Shown piece by piece: positions 45,425 through 56,439 of a stretch of DNA of 64,000 bases. Both the position numbers and the translations under genes were made by a program. The DNA lies in NCBI GenBank assembly GCA_023653785.1, contig JAMKCH010088115.1:205483-269482 (forward strand). Direction: 5' to 3'. The DNA comes from Ophioderma brevispina (taxonomy: Eukaryota > Echinodermata > Ophiuroidea > Amphilepidida > Ophiodermatidae). Under the pieces are notes generated by a model. That model saw only the letters and a list, made by a program, of their open reading frames with translations. It ran no database searches and was not told the DNA's origin. Positions within the stretch are counted from its first letter, which is position 1. Each line of letters opens with the position of its first letter.

Positions 45425-46075
45425 ATCAAGCACGATATGATTTGTACGCTTGCATTCCCCACTTAAGTCAATGTTGTGCTGCCAAGGGCACCTAAACAAA
45501 CCCTCATGATGTAATGCTATTATCTAAATAGCTTGAGCTGATCGGTCTTTGTTGAATCCTAGACACTGCTCATTTTGGGCCAGCAAGAAAACAAATAAAT
45601 AGGCTAATCTATCAGCCTTCACTAGTCTTCAGAGGGAATATTTTAAACAGGTAACTTGCAACATTTCAATATGATTAATTTACGAGTACACCCAAGGAGC
45701 TGGTTACTAGGGTGGTGTTCATTATTCTTGGTAACTATGGCAACAAGTCAATATGATGAATGGATTCAAAAGTACATCTAAGATGTTTACTATATAGAAT
45801 TGTTCAAGTTTCTTGTTAACTTTCTTCAGGGAAATATATTGATCTAATAATTCTTCGGAAGGGGGACATACATCGGTACTTTGGCCATTCCTGTCAATGC
45901 TCAGTTAAAAGTATGGAAGTTTTCAAGGTTTGCACATTTTGACAATTTATCTCACTATTCACCAAAAAAAATGCATATTTTGAGCTTATTGATGAGAAAA
46001 TCCTGAAACATTAACATATTCTTTAAAATCTATTTAGGAAATTTCTTTTTACAGTAAAAAGTTCAGTTTTAATGG
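45425..46075. other. AT-rich spacer, no gene recognised
   Basis: Nothing identified. Confidence 0.5.
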
Positions 46076-46080
46076 GGAAA

Positions 46081-46530
46081 TAAAATGTGGCATTTTTTTA
46101 AAAGTAGGAATGTTATGTCATTTTGTTTATCCACTTATCAAAGTTAATCACCTTTGCAGTTTGTGGTTTAGCAGAACATCATATGAGTGCAAGAAGGTCA
46201 TAAATGCAATAGCTCCCACGTGATACAACAGTGTGCTGCCACCTATTAGGATGACTTAATTTATCTTTCCTTCAGTCAGTGGCTCTTGAAATGGTTCTAC
46301 AGGTAATTTTTGGCCATGAAGAACCATTTCAAGAGCCACTGACCAAAGACTCAACATAATAGTATGTTTGACAGGAATTTCTGACAAATGGCAGCTATTG
46401 TACTTTCAACCTTCTTGCATTCATCATGATGATCTACTAAACAATAAACTACAAAGGTGATTAGCATTGATAAGTGGAGAAACAAAATGACATAAATTCC
46501 TACTTTAAAAACCACAATGACACCTTTTAT
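46081..46530. mobile_element. Long-palindrome MITE, family P copy 2
   Basis: A full-length palindrome. The left arm has AAAAGTAGGAATGTTATGTC, TTGTTTATCCACTTATCAAA and GTGCAAGAAGGT. The right arm has the reverse complements (ACCTTCTTGCA, TTGATAAGTGGAGAAACAAA, TGACATAAATTCCTACTTT). The centre is a 26-bp perfect stem CAGTGGCTCTTGAAATGG against CCATTTCAAGAGCCACTG with a ~20-bp loop near 46303-46320. It shares its central arms with the element at 31.0-31.5 kb. The minus frame 46351-46539 is a shadow. Confidence 0.88.
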
Positions 46531-46534
46531 ATAA

Positions 46535-48475
46535 CACACACGCCCTCAATTTTCTTGATGCCGAGATTTTGTTACAATTTTATTTTTAATGAACTGAAAC
46601 TACCTCAAAGTAGTTTGGCTGTAGCTCATTTATATGACTTGAAATAGCATTTTTTTATAATTAAATTCATTTGGGAATCCCCAATATTTATTTAGCCCAT
46701 TTGTACCAAGGTCAAAGTTCATTTTTTCATCAAGCTTTTTTTGGTAATATTCTTTGCTCTTTTTTGATTGAAAATTAATTTTAAAGAAAAAACAAACATT
46801 TTTAAGGCATGAATCTTTCATTTAAGTACAAAAACAGAAAATATTATGTTTTGCTACATTTCTCCAGAATCACACTTTATTGCTTTATAAAATTAATGCT
46901 GATTAAACTGGAGAAATCTATATCACTAAATACATTAAATGGATTATACTTTAACAAGCTTAGCAATTAGCTAATTTTAATGAAAAAATCAAAATCACAC
47001 GCTGGCAAATTCTCCATCTTCACAAAGCGCAGAAGCTCTCAATGCCAGAGCAGTGTAAATGACTCGCATAGATGCACGAACCTAGATACTGACCCTATTG
47101 ATATTTGCGTATCATTTTTAACCCAATTCCCAGATGCAAAGTCCTCAACATACTTGTGCAACATGGGTGTTTCCCATGGGAACTGTAATGTACTGAATCA
47201 TAGTGGATTTGCTGTCCACGTTTTCTCACACTAGCATCAAGACACTAGTCGGAATAATTGATTTTTTGGAGTTGCTGAAAATAGCACTCCTTGTCCAATA
47301 CGCTTCTTACAAATATAGCGTCGGTAATACCTGGTGTTCAATTATTTTGATGTCACACTGATTGCCTAGCATAGAGTTTTCTTTTCCAATTTTTGCTTAA
47401 ATATACAAAGTATGTGCAAGCTGTTTTTTGTCCGAGCAAACAAGGAGGAAGTGCAATAATTTGAAACTAAAAATATTTAAAATTTCATGCAATATGGCTT
47501 CCAATTTTACTTTCTCTGCAACAGATCTGTATCAGTTTAAACTTTACAAAATTTTCTATTTCTAGTCCATCTAGTACCAACTATTTGAAAGTCAAGGGAT
47601 AAAGTGTTGGCTCCCAATGATATGCAAGGCACAGACCAACTTGCCTCAGAAGTCCACAAGATTTTTCACAGCACGTCTTCCCAACACCCTGCCTGGTTTA
47701 ATGCCCAATTACTATTGACACCTTCAGGATCGAACGAGAGGCAATGTCGTGTGATGGAGTCAAGCAAATTCTCTTGCGCTAATGCCCCATGGGTCAACAC
47801 GCTTGGCTTTCTCTCTTTGGTGAGGTGGAAAGAATGGGAAGCGATGATGATGACGACGATGATGTTGTTAAATTGATGGTGTCCAGTTTGGGTAATGTTA
47901 AAGATGAGGGTGTTACGTTCATTGCAAATTGATGGTCAGTTGCATTGGTCATCGGTCAGTGAAAGGCTGCACGTGTGCATGTACGGATTGAAGTTGAAAA
48001 GGAAGTGACCAAAACCGCAATTCACTTTCAACTTTCAGATTATCACACCTTGAAATTTACAGAGCTAAAATGGAAAATAAATTGCATTAATTAAAAGCAA
48101 AATTAATGCTCTATTAAGACAGTCTAATACTGGGATATATTTAACTTCATACAAAATAAACATAGTTTACAGGGATACCATTTTAACCAATATCTCCTGG
48201 TGTAAGTGAATATTACTCCGTCATAGTATAGAACTTGGCTAGCTACAACTCACAACTACACCCTGTATCTCTCAGAGGTGTTGATATGCTTGCCTGATAT
48301 CAAATTTAGCTATACCTGTACTGAGAAGGTATATCAGTATGCTCCTTAGATGGTTTAACAACGCACAATCACAAATGTTTAGATTGTACTACAACTGTGT
48401 ACACCACCGTGCTCATTGACAGTGTCCATTTTCAAAAAGCTGAAAGCCTATGCTTGGATATCTATCCTGTCATTT
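46535..48475. other. AT-rich stretch, no gene recognised
   Basis: The frames at 46980-47234 (84 codons) and 47604-47876 (90 codons) show no domain. The latter ends in a small GATGATGATGACGACGATGA repeat at 47844-47870. Nothing else noted. Confidence 0.45.
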
Positions 48476-48479
48476 CGCT

Positions 48480-48790
48480 GGAGTTTATAAAAGCAAAAGG
48501 AGAAGGAGAGAAAAAAACGGCCGTAGCATGAGTGACGCCGGTCGGGGTTGTTTAGAATTCACCACAGGGAAAGCACAATAGGCCAGGCGATTTTCTTGAG
48601 GACAAAGCTCAATTACTACAGGCCGACATTCAGAGTAAAGGAGGTGCGAAGAGCATGTGAAGACCAAGGTAAAAACAGGGGACCAGGGACCAGTTGCACA
48701 GGCCCTGGGGCACGTACTGTATCTTTGACCTTACAGGGAAGAAAAGGTTTTAGCATTTGTGTGCTGAAGGGGACTGGCCAAGGTCTGGTT
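48480..48790. promoter_or_regulatory. GC-richer block: conserved element or exon candidate
   Basis: A balanced segment with GAGTGACGCCGGTCGGGG, CCAGGCGATTTTCTTGAGG and a donor-like CCAAG-GTAAAA at about 48667-48672. The plus frame 48548-48814 stays open across the donor, and I do not recognise its product. Read as possible conserved DNA. Confidence 0.2.
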
Positions 48791-48844
48791 TATCTTCAAG
48801 TTCACACCAAATGAATAGTTAGGCAAAACCAGCGACTTCTGCCA

Positions 48845-49040
48845 TGTAGTGTAAACGGGGAAATTTTCGCAAGGGTTTAATTTTCACGAATAATACTTCT
48901 TGGAAGCGCAAAAATAACACCTCGCAAAAAAGTTTTCAACATAAACTGAAGTAAGCACGTCACAAGTTTAGCAGAACACGAAAATGTCCTTGTCTCCATT
49001 TGCAAAAAATTCTGCTCACGAAAATTTACATTACAGTGTA
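48845..49040. mobile_element. Possible MITE with TTTTCGC-rich arms
   Basis: The left GTAGTGTAAACGGGGAAATT with TTTTCGC and the right CGAAAATTTACATTACAGTG are roughly inverted, and TTTTCACGAA, CGCAAAAATAA, CTCGCAAAAAAG and CACGAAAATG words fill the interior. AAATTTTCGC-type repeats are common in marine invertebrate genomes (general impression). The ends are too diverged for certainty. Confidence 0.4.
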
Positions 49041-49044
49041 CTGT

Positions 49045-50025
49045 TTGAGAGGTCACATGACTTTCAGAGATATGAACTTAGCAATGTAAGAATGTCATTA
49101 TGAATGTTCCTGAATATTAAAAGGGCCAACATCTCTACACATAAACATGCAAGAATTGCGCAATGGTGTCTTGTAAATACGCGAATGAGTGTTAGGAGGT
49201 CACATATTACTTGTCTTCCAAATTCAACAATTTCATGCTCGTACAATCTTACTTCTTAAAATTTGTTTAAAAAGATTGATGCAGGCCAATCAGGCAAGTA
49301 CAAACATCTTTCTACTTGACTTCAACCAACCATAAGTGGTGCATACATAATTTTATGTCTGATTTATAGTGCTAATTGTATAATTATCATGCAAGATTGA
49401 TCAAATGCAGACATGTAAGGAAAAAAATAATTTTCATGAGCTTGAAAATAAATAACAAAATAAAACCTAGCACAAGCAAATTTAAGCTGTTTGATGGTTC
49501 CCTTTAAAGATTGCAATATGCAGTGTCCTTAACTGCACATGGGGTACGGTTCTTGTTCAAACATGATTACCGTCGGTTTACCCAAGCTCTGCAATTCCAA
49601 TTGTTTAAAAAAATTCTGTTTTATGTATGCAGAAATTAATTATGCAATAACTAAAACTTAGGAAAACTAAGATTTTCACTCAAATGCACCTCATATTATT
49701 ACCACTGTTGAAGCGTATTTTTTATCAAAGTATAAAATTCAATTTATAAGTCTGTACGCTTAGAAAAGGTTAGTTTAACCGAATGAGTCATTGGTAGTGG
49801 TGGTGGTGGTGGTACCTTTGAAAAAAGAAAAAAAAAATGCAAACCTAACAACAAACCCCCTCAGCTTGGATTATGACAACACAATTCACTGGTAGACCCA
49901 ACAAAACCCAGAGCCGTGTTATTCTTCTAAACGGTGAATTCCATTAGTGCACGAGAACTGAAGAAAATTAAGAAAAGGACCACCGATTTCCATGGCTTGT
50001 TGAATTTGCCTATTTGTGGGGGATT
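49045..50025. other. AT-rich spacer
   Basis: A short GGT microsatellite, GTGGTGGTGGTGGTGGTACC, lies at about 49797-49815. No gene recognised. Confidence 0.5.
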
Positions 50026-50029
50026 GAAG

Positions 50030-50385
50030 CCCTGCCAAATAGGTGCAAATCTCTTCACTTTTTGTAGCCTTCTTGCACAATCAGCTTTGCGAGTCCCGTA
50101 CAGCCAAGTGTGTACGCGTCAGTGACAGGACTTTTGAGCCGAGTAATTCCCCTGTCCCCTCTGTGCGTGTCAAAGGAGGGGAGAGTAATGTTTGATGGGT
50201 GCCCGAGGCAAACCTCACACTGTATGTCGAAAAACTTCGCCAACCCTTTGCACACATTCTGTAGCCTCCCTCAGGTGCCCGGGCTCATACACTGCGACAA
50301 CGCGACTGCACAATACAATGCCACATCGGCTAAAACCAGTGCTTTTCAACGAGGGGATTTTGCAAAATACCTTTCATATATAAGG
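50030..50385. promoter_or_regulatory. GC-richer low-stop block, conserved element candidate
   Basis: Three overlapping frames on both strands (50055-50255, 50110-50388, 50192-50383) remain open in a segment richer in GC than its flanks. None is recognised. Words such as TGTACGCGTCAGTGACAGG, CCCCTGTCCCCTCTGTG and CCCGGGCTCATACACTGC suggest constrained rather than neutral AT-rich DNA. Confidence 0.22.
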
Positions 50386-50389
50386 TAAT

Positions 50390-51070
50390 AATAATTGTCA
50401 GGGTATTTCAATAACAAATCACAACACTATGCCAGGACAAGCTGCTTGTTACGCTGACAAACCACATACTATTATTGCTTTAAATTGGTGGCATTAAAAT
50501 TGAGTTCAATATGAATAAAATATGCCAGATATTAACCCACTTTTATTGAAGACTTTTGGTATATGACAGAATGACATATGAAGTAAAATCTTGAAAAGTA
50601 GTAACTTTTTTCCACTCCTTATTTCCAAAAAAATATGGCACATAATTTTTGGAATAAAACAGTATACAATCAAGAGATAAAAATAATGGTTCTGGATACT
50701 AATGTCATATAGGGAGTCCTATCTGGAGATACAACTGAACACTTTGAGCGATGTTTACTTTTCTCAAGTACATCTAAAAATGGTAATTTTAACCTGTATT
50801 TTGTGAGGGAGGTAAAAATTGACAAAATTGGACAGGATCTAATATTCAACCTTAAGTAACCATTTCTTTATTTGTAGTCATTTTTGTAATGTCTTTTGTA
50901 TCAATATTTTAGCTAAATTATCAGGTATAATTTTAACCAAGTTAGGTAGTACTGCACACAGAAAATGCCTACTTTTTGTCACATTCCAACAAATTTTCTC
51001 TCAAAATATTCATATACATCCATAGAGAGGACTTTCTATATGACTAACACATTAGAGTACCATTCATAAC
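50390..51070. other. AT-rich spacer, no gene recognised
   Basis: Nothing identified. Confidence 0.5.
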
Positions 51071-51195
51071 TCGTATCTCTTTTCATATTTTTTTAATTCC
51101 AAAATTTAGTGCCACATATTGTAGAATTTGGAGTCTGCATATTCACCGTTATTGGCCAATGTTCCTATTATCTTGCTTATTTTCACACAAAATCA

Positions 51196-51560
51196 CTTAA
51201 AGGTCCATGGCCCGATCGCAAATAGCCTCGTCCCCAGAACCCCAGATTTTACCGGAAGTGGTTATTATTTTGGTGTCTAAAGAAAGCTACTATTTTTCTC
51301 ATTTACCCTGTGAAATCTTAGGGCTAAAAGATGTTTGGTTTGGATTTTATGAACGAAAATGTACCCCATTTTGGTCGACCAATATTAATTTTACACAGTG
51401 CTCTATGGGGCTTACAAAATCACGTTTTTAGCTCTCACATCAAAACGGATTGAAATATCGGTGCGAAACTTGACAGGTGGGGTTTTGGGGTCAAGGTAAT
51501 CCAATCAAGATGAAAACTTTATATAATTAAATCGGACCATCCCCCTTTAAAAAGTAGTGT
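51196..51560 (+). repeat. Dispersed repeat family X, longest copy
   Basis: It runs from CTTAAAGGTCCATGGCCCGA through GCAAATAGCCTCGTCCCC, GGTGTCTAAAGAAAGCTACT, TTGGTCGACCAATATTAA, TTTTTAGCTCTCACATC and AATATCGGTGCGAAACTTG to AAGATGAAAACTTTATATAA. This copy joins the halves found separately at 2.55, 3.4 and 29.0 kb. It is repeated at 52296-52660 in the second tandem unit. Confidence 0.8.
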
Positions 51561-51988
51561 GTAAGGATTTCAGGACAGGCTTAAGGGGACTGTCATTTGC
51601 TTCAGAAAAGAGGTCCCAAGAACTGGGATGGCCAAAGTTGTTTTTACGGCCCTCTATTGATAACAGCCTAATTTTATGACCCTCCCCCACCCCAACACAC
51701 ACATCTCAGGCTGATACAGGGGAAGAAATGAATTTGAAATGCACTGTCTGATTGCAGGTTTGGTCCTCAACCCTGGTTGTGGACATGATGGTTCATCTTG
51801 ATGTAGGCTAATAAGGGTACTGTGGTGAATCCAATGCTGAAAATCTTTGAATAGTCAATGGTTTATTTGGGCCACAGTCATCAGTGTGGGTTTGCCAACA
51901 GGGTGCACTAAAAACTCATTTTAATTTCCATGTCAATTTTGTGAATCCTTGGTGGTAAAATCACAACTTTTACATTCCCCAAAAGCAA

Positions 51989-52146
51989 CAATGACCTTTA
52001 GATTTCAGGTTTATGCAGGTGCAGATGCATTAGCTTACTTTCCATAAGAAGCACACATCCAGATACCTTTTCTAAGATGTGGAAAGTTAAGTATTATGTC
52101 TCTTATGTATCTGCACTCACATAAACCTGAAATCTAAAGGTCGTTA
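51989..52146. mobile_element. Small hairpin MITE (unit 1)
   Basis: Left arm ACAATGACCTTTAGATTTCA, GGTTTATG and GTGCAGATGCAT. Right arm GTATCTGCACTCACATAAAC then CTGAAATCTAAAGGTCGTT. The arms pair over about 45 bp and, with gaps, further inward through ACTTTCCATAAGAAG and CTAAGATGTGGAAAGT. Confidence 0.75.
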
Positions 52147-52295
52147 TGTATTGAGAAATATATACATGACTCGTATCTCTTTTCATATTTTTTTAATTCC
52201 AAAATTTAGTGCCACATATTGTAGAATTTGGAGTCTGCATATTCACCGTTATTGGCCAATGTTCCTATTATCTTGCTTATTTTCACACAAAATCA

Positions 52296-52660
52296 CTTAA
52301 AGGTCCATGGCCCGATCGCAAATAGCCTCGTCCCCAGAACCCCAGATTTTACCGGAAGTGGTTATTATTTTGGTGTCTAAAGAAAGCTACTATTTTTCTC
52401 ATTTACCCTGTGAAATCTTAGGGCTAAAAGATGTTTGGTTTGGATTTTATGAACGAAAATGTACCCCATTTTGGTCGACCAATATTAATTTTACACAGTG
52501 CTCTATGGGGCTTACAAAATCACGTTTTTAGCTCTCACATCAAAACGGATTGAAATATCGGTGCGAAACTTGACAGGTGGGGTTTTGGGGTCAAGGTAAT
52601 CCAATCAAGATGAAAACTTTATATAATTAAATCGGACCATCCCCCTTTAAAAAGTAGTGT
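52296..52660 (+). repeat. Family X copy inside second tandem unit
   Basis: Identical by eye to 51196-51560 because it lies in the second 1100-bp unit. The frame 52307-52531 is the same as 51207-51431. Confidence 0.85.
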
Positions 52661-53088
52661 GTAAGGATTTCAGGACAGGCTTAAGGGGACTGTCATTTGC
52701 TTCAGAAAAGAGGTCCCAAGAACTGGGATGGCCAAAGTTGTTTTTACGGCCCTCTATTGATAACAGCCTAATTTTATGACCCTCCCCCACCCCAACACAC
52801 ACATCTCAGGCTGATACAGGGGAAGAAATGAATTTGAAATGCACTGTCTGATTGCAGGTTTGGTCCTCAACCCTGGTTGTGGACATGATGGTTCATCTTG
52901 ATGTAGGCTAATAAGGGTACTGTGGTGAATCCAATGCTGAAAATCTTTGAATAGTCAATGGTTTATTTGGGCCACAGTCATCAGTGTGGGTTTGCCAACA
53001 GGGTGCACTAAAAACTCATTTTAATTTCCATGTCAATTTTGTGAATCCTTGGTGGTAAAATCACAACTTTTACATTCCCCAAAAGCAA

Positions 53089-53246
53089 CAATGACCTTTA
53101 GATTTCAGGTTTATGCAGGTGCAGATGCATTAGCTTACTTTCCATAAGAAGCACACATCCAGATACCTTTTCTAAGATGTGGAAAGTTAAGTATTATGTC
53201 TCTTATGTATCTGCACTCACATAAACCTGAAATCTAAAGGTCGTTA
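53089..53246. mobile_element. Small hairpin MITE (unit 2)
   Basis: The same hairpin as at 51989-52146, carried by the second tandem unit. Confidence 0.75.
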
Positions 53247-53270
53247 TGTATTGAGAAATATATACATGAC

Positions 53271-53820
53271 TTTAGTCCATTTTCATGCCAAAGTAATATT
53301 TCTTTCCAATTTTAAGGAACTAGGATTTTAAAAGGATATCCTCATGCATGTTAAGATTTAAATTAGAAGACATTCTTGTGCTTTACAAAGCACCTTTCAA
53401 AGATTCATTTTCAAATCTGAAGATTTATACGAGTGTCAGGAGTGGTATGAACAGTTCAATTAAATAATGCATTGTACACAGGTCTATCCCTCTACCTCAC
53501 ATAGGAAATACACTGATTGGTCTCTTATTTGATTGACCTATCCAAATAATCCACATACCCACGTGCAAACCAAGATATCGTTTTGATCAAGGTAGTCCGC
53601 GTAGTCCCATCTCAAAGCGTCCACTTCACAATGGTACACAGGCTTTATGGAACGTGCGTTATTTGACAGATGCCCTGTTTGTACGCCGCGCTCTACACAC
53701 ATTTTAGAACTACTCCTCTAATGCCAATGTGTGTCTTGAGTAGACAGAACTCTAAGTTGCAGGGTGCTTAGCTTGAATATCTTTCCTGTACGATAAGACT
53801 TAACCCAACGGGTACCATGG
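53271..53820. other. Spacer, weak regulatory-like patch
   Basis: No gene recognised. Positions 53590-53705 (GGTAGTCCGCGTAGTCCC; CGTGCGTTATTTGACAG; TACGCCGCGCTC) are more balanced in composition than the flanks. Confidence 0.4.
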
Positions 53821-53825
53821 GCCGA

Positions 53826-53975
53826 TTTGACTGGTTAGTCATAGGGTGTCATGATGTAACGAGCCAATCAGAGATATGTTAATGGAGATATAGAAAGTCT
53901 ATTTTGATTGGTTACTGAGAGGGTATATCATATTATATTGTGTAATAAGCCATTCAGAGATACTGTAGAAAGTTG
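53826..53975. repeat. CCAAT-pair repeat family W, copy
   Basis: GACTGGTTAGTCATAGGGTG, GTAACGAGCCAATCAGAG, then TTTTGATTGGTTACTGAGAG and GTAATAAGCCATTCAGAG. It contains two inverted CCAAT-type pairs ~60 bp apart. The second pair is part of the duplicated block described next. Confidence 0.6.
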
Positions 53976-54407
53976 GTATAGTTCTCTGGGGTTAACCAAC
54001 AGGACTGACGAGGAAATGCTACATTATAAGGATACAAGCTACATGGAGGTGATTCTATTCCATCCGGAGGTTATAGAAGAGAAAGCTTGTACACTCCACA
54101 CTGAACATAATTCCGTGTTTAACATGATATAGTGTGTTCACTCTAAGATTAAACATGACCTTTAAAAAGTACATTGAGATTGCACGTGGGAAGGAAGGGA
54201 AGGCCAAGGTCATAATGCAATCCTGTGGTAAATAAACTATAGTAGCTATAGTATATTTTGGTACAACTTGGAGCCTTCCTCTAACATAACTTGGAGGTGG
54301 ATTCTGATCCATCCTGTGGTTAGAAGAGAAGGCTTGAACACTCCACACTGAACATAATTCTATAGTATATTCACTATAAGCTAAAATGTGACCTTTGAAA
54401 AAGCACA
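53902..54407 (+). repeat. 506-bp duplicated block A, copy 1
   Basis: It starts TTTTGATTGGTTACTGAG and ends CCTTTGAAAAAGCACA, and recurs at 54801-55307 with few differences. Internally it is itself a two-unit repeat: GAGGTGATTCTATTCCATCC to ATGACCTTTAAAAAG, and GAGGTGGATTCTGATCCATC to GTGACCTTTGAAAAAG, each with ACTCCACACTGAACATAATT. The 74-codon frame 53908-54132 recurs at 54807-55031 for this reason and is not a gene. Confidence 0.9.
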
Positions 54408-54782
54408 TTAACCCTAACCCGGACCGGGTCGTTTTGCCGGCCGACGGCCCAAATGCAACGAAGGGCAATCTATTTTTATTTTTAACGGCCCAGATGCAAC
54501 GAGAGCCAAAGTTTGCGTTTCATTGCATCTCGGCCGTTTTTCCCGGCACAGGAATAAGTAGCGTAAAGTCAATAACGGCCCAGATGCAACGAAAAACATC
54601 GCGTCATTTTCCGTAAGACGGCCCAGATGCAACGAGGAACATCGCGTCATTTTCCGTAAAGACGGCCCAGATGCAACGAGGAACATCGCGTCATTTTCCG
54701 GTAAGACGTCCCAGATGCAATGAGGGCCAATGAGAGTCATTTGCGCGACCAAAAATAGTTGTTGACGGCCGAGATGCAACGA
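54408..54782 (+). mobile_element. Family M copy 2, right end missing
   Basis: It begins TTAACCCTAACCCGGACC, as in copy 1 at 16233. It carries the shared GCCAAAGTTTGCGTTTCATT and TTTTTCCCGGCACAGG blocks, about three ~44-bp units (GGCCCAGATGCAACGA, ACATCGCGTCATTTTCCG), then GAGAGTCATTTGCGCGACCA and GTTGTTGACGGC. It stops at GATGCAACGA without the copy 1 terminus GCGTCAGGGTTAA. Open frames at 54395-54616 and 54414-54830 are repeat translations. Confidence 0.75.
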
Positions 54783-54804
54783 TTTTTTTTTTTTTTTTTT
54801 TTTT
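54783..54804. repeat. Poly-T run (~22 bp)
   Basis: An uninterrupted T run between the truncated family M copy and block A copy 2. It could be a homopolymer expansion or part of a duplication junction. Confidence 0.9.
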
Positions 54805-55307
54805 GATTGGTTACTGAGAGGGTATATCATATTATATTGTGTAATAAGCCATTCAGAGATACTGTAGAAAGTTGGTATAGTTCTCTGGGGTTAACCAACA
54901 GGACTGACGAGGAAATGCTACATTATAACGATACAAGCTACATGGAGGCGATTCTATTCCATCCGGAGGTTATAGAAGAGAAAGCTTGTACACCCCACAC
55001 TGAACATAATTCCGTGTTTAACATGATATAGTGTGTTCACTCTAAGATTAAACATGACCTTTAAAAAGTACATTGAGATTGCAGCGGTGGGAAGGAAGGG
55101 AAGGCCAAGGTCAAATTGCCAATCCTGTGGTAACTTCAAAATATAGTAGCTATAGTATATTGGTACAACTTGGAGCCTTCCTCTAACATAACTTGGAGGT
55201 GGATTCTGACCATCCTGGGGTTAGAGAGAAGGCTTGAACACTCCACACTGAACATAATTCTATAGTATATTCACTATAAGCTAAAATGTGACCTTTGAAA
55301 AAGCACA
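54801..55307 (+). repeat. 507-bp duplicated block A, copy 2
   Basis: A repeat of 53902-54407 at an offset of about 900 bp, with scattered substitutions and small indels (for example CACGTGGG against CAGCGGTGGG near 55082). After AAGCACA the sequence diverges (GTACTATAACC) from copy 1, where family M follows. A further decayed unit of the internal repeat is visible at 55375-55470 (GGGACAACTTGGAGCC). Confidence 0.9.
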
Positions 55308-55309
55308 GT

Positions 55310-56435
55310 ACTATAACCAATATGATAGGACAAGGCCCAATGCAAACTAGGGTAAATATATAGCTAGTCCATAGTGTCTTTGGGACAACTTGGAGCCTCT
55401 CCTTTAACAATAAGTATAGAATATAAGTGGCAAAAGAATGAGGTCATGCTTCACTCTATTCTGAACAGTATATAGTAACTGGCTTAAACATACTGCAAAC
55501 ATCAATGTTCTGGAGAACCTATTATTAGCAGTTTTAAAACAAAAAATTCACAAGTATTTTAAACAAGTGAAACTTGATTTCATTTTATGAATTTATTTTT
55601 GGAAGAATGGGTTTGCTAGTAAACAGTAAAGAGTGCAAATATTCATACACAACTCCTGCACAAGTTCTGCTTTTTCAGTAGTCCATTATTCCACTTTCTT
55701 CCAAACAAAATATTGTTTCAAATTCTGCTGATCCAAGTCTGCATATTTTAATGCAATATGATTATACTAATTATGTATATTAGGGTTACGATTAGTGTTT
55801 GTTAGGATTCAAGTTATGATCAGGGTTTGAGAAAGGGTCTAAGCTACGCATTTTGTAAAGTTCTAAGTTTTTTCCAGATACCAGTGTACGAATGCTACTT
55901 ACCAAATTCTTAAGAGCCACCGATAAAAGAAAACACTTACGCACAGTGACAGCTTATGACTCATGTTCACCCTCGTATCAAACTAAACATTCTCACAAAA
56001 TTGTAAAAAACATAGCATGTATTAAGATTTTTTAAAAGGGTCATTATGACCTCTTCATGCGTAACCTATTTTGTATCTAATCCAATCCCATATTTAGACC
56101 AGAACCGAAAGAGAAAACTTAGCACATGAATACTAAGTGTCTCATGTGATTACAAGAAAATCCACTGAATAAATTCCAAAGGTTACAAATTTCACGGAGA
56201 GTGTTCCCTTATTTGGAAAAATGCAAAATAACAATTTGACAATATTTGTTCTTGGCTATACTTCTACACACTGAGTTTGTCATAATTTATATATTCCTGT
56301 GGGGCATTCAGTTTGGTAAGGTATAGCTAGTGCATTATCAGCTTGGTTATTTGCCGATGCCATATGGTACCGAGATTAGAGGAGAAATGATTTGACTTGG
56401 CCAAGCAATGACAGCCATCATGGCGTCTTCTATGT
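55310..56435. other. AT-rich spacer, no gene recognised
   Basis: Nothing identified beyond the decayed block A unit noted above. Confidence 0.5.
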
Positions 56436-56439
56436 GTCC

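Larger units (their letters stand above)
51071..53270. repeat. Tandem duplication of a 1100-bp unit (51071-52170 and 52171-53270)
   Basis: The second 1100 bases repeat the first. I saw no difference on line-by-line comparison, including the identical 74-codon frames at 51207 and 52307. Left flank TAAC, junction TGAC and right flank TGAC precede the next T, so the breakpoints share an AC-T microhomology. Each unit contains a family X copy and a hairpin element near its right end. It is either a very recent duplication or an assembly duplication. Confidence 0.95.

Noticed and set aside
51207..52531. Two identical 74-codon frames, looking like a duplicated small gene
   Set aside because: They fall inside the dispersed repeat family X within the 1100-bp tandem duplication. 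Diverged X copies elsewhere do not keep the frame.
53908..55031. Two near-identical 74-codon frames in block A
   Set aside because: The block is a non-coding internal repeat, and the second internal unit does not keep the frame. Duplication alone explains the similarity.
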